The notes under the pieces: model-generated
The model's database searches: none
What the model was told of the DNA's origin: nothing
Seen by the model: the letters and a program-made list of their open reading frames with translations, nothing else
Made by a program: the position numbers and the translations under genes
DNA from: Methylovulum sp.
Lineage (GTDB): Bacteria > Pseudomonadota > Gammaproteobacteria > Methylococcales > Methylomonadaceae
DNA length: 5,026 nt
Assembly: GCA_016919605.1 (NCBI GenBank)
Contig: JACXTQ010000229.1
Span: 1-5,026, forward strand
Direction of reading: 5' to 3'
In this document: piece by piece, positions 4,789-5,026 of the stretch
Numbering within the stretch: position 1 is the stretch's first letter
How the letters are laid out: every line of letters begins with the position of its first letter

Positions 4789-5026
4789 ATGCAACCACTT
4801 GATTTTTATAATATTATCAACGCCAACTTCAACTTCCAGACTCCGGCCATGGCGTTCAGCACTAACTGGACGCGCGGGCCGCTCGATAACTCCACCGCGG
4901 CCCCGATCGGGCAGGGGCTCGCCTCATTCCTTTACGGGCTGCCGACGGGCGGGCAGGGGCAGGTCAACGCCTCCTACGCGCAACAGACCACTTACACCGC
5001 CGCCTTCATTCAGGATAACTACAAGG
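4789..5026 (+). CDS. Internal fragment of an Acidobacteria-type (Oar-like) TonB-dependent receptor, truncated at both ends
   Basis: The frame runs from an ATG at 4789 to the window edge (79 codons); an in-frame stop lies at 4765-4767. Residues 27-41 (NWTRGPLDNSTAAPI) and 42-55 (GQGLASFLYGLPTG), then NASYAQQTTYTAAFIQDNYK (60-79), are hallmarks of the large carboxypeptidase-regulatory-domain TonB-dependent receptors abundant in Acidobacteria. In those ~1000-1200-residue outer-membrane proteins this block lies well inside the barrel. The N-terminal signal, regulatory domain and plug are therefore missing. The ATG has no ribosome site, and residues 1-11 come from AT-rich sequence, so homology probably begins near 4811-4830. 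Codons become very G/C-rich at third positions, with about 70% GC at 4861-4980, unlike all other genes here. It may be a remnant after recombination or a chimeric join; a functional receptor is unlikely from this start. Confidence 0.7.
   Translation, partial: MQPLDFYNIINANFNFQTPAMAFSTNWTRGPLDNSTAAPIGQGLASFLYGLPTGGQGQVNASYAQQTTYTAAFIQDNYK

Overview
The window looks like a repeat-littered accessory stretch of a Gram-negative, probably gammaproteobacterial, genome. Three neighbouring genes encode proteins with textbook Sec signal peptides. The noncoding DNA carries palindromic elements of the kind I associate with gammaproteobacterial methanotrophs (Methylococcales). That lineage guess is inference from repeat style and moderate base composition, not from a marker gene.

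Layout. Bases 1-321 (+) hold the end of an unrecognised Cys-containing protein. Bases 322-698 hold a small leftover ORF with a signal peptide (391-552, -) and a ~100 bp imperfect palindrome (586-686). Bases 699-1291 are the most distinctive part: a gene for a two-helix membrane protein (700-1221, -) whose stop codon sits inside ACCTAAC and whose start lies 4 bases after GTTAGGT, followed by an imperfect attC-like hairpin. This is the architecture of an integron gene cassette. Bases 1329-1508 form a second inverted-repeat element, which abuts a 69-codon gene remnant (1497-1706, -). Bases 1707-1888 show nothing clear.

Bases 1889-4305 (-) contain three successive genes for uncharacterised exported proteins. 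In transcription order they are a 295-residue protein with a calcium-loop-like DxDGNGxxE motif, a 261-residue concanavalin-like beta-sandwich protein, and a 176-residue periplasmic protein. Gaps are 124 and 88 bp, so co-transcription is possible but not proven. Their functions are unknown. All three should act outside the cytoplasm.

Bases 4306-4788 are AT-rich and gene-free, with short GC-rich repeats. At about 4790-4820 the composition jumps from about 30% to about 70% GC. The remaining bases encode an internal slice of an Acidobacteria-type (Oar-like) TonB-dependent receptor, without its N-terminal portion. This is either a gene remnant from horizontal transfer or an assembly chimera. No complete new multi-gene system is demonstrable. 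The cassette-like unit and the foreign receptor fragment are the two observations most worth checking.
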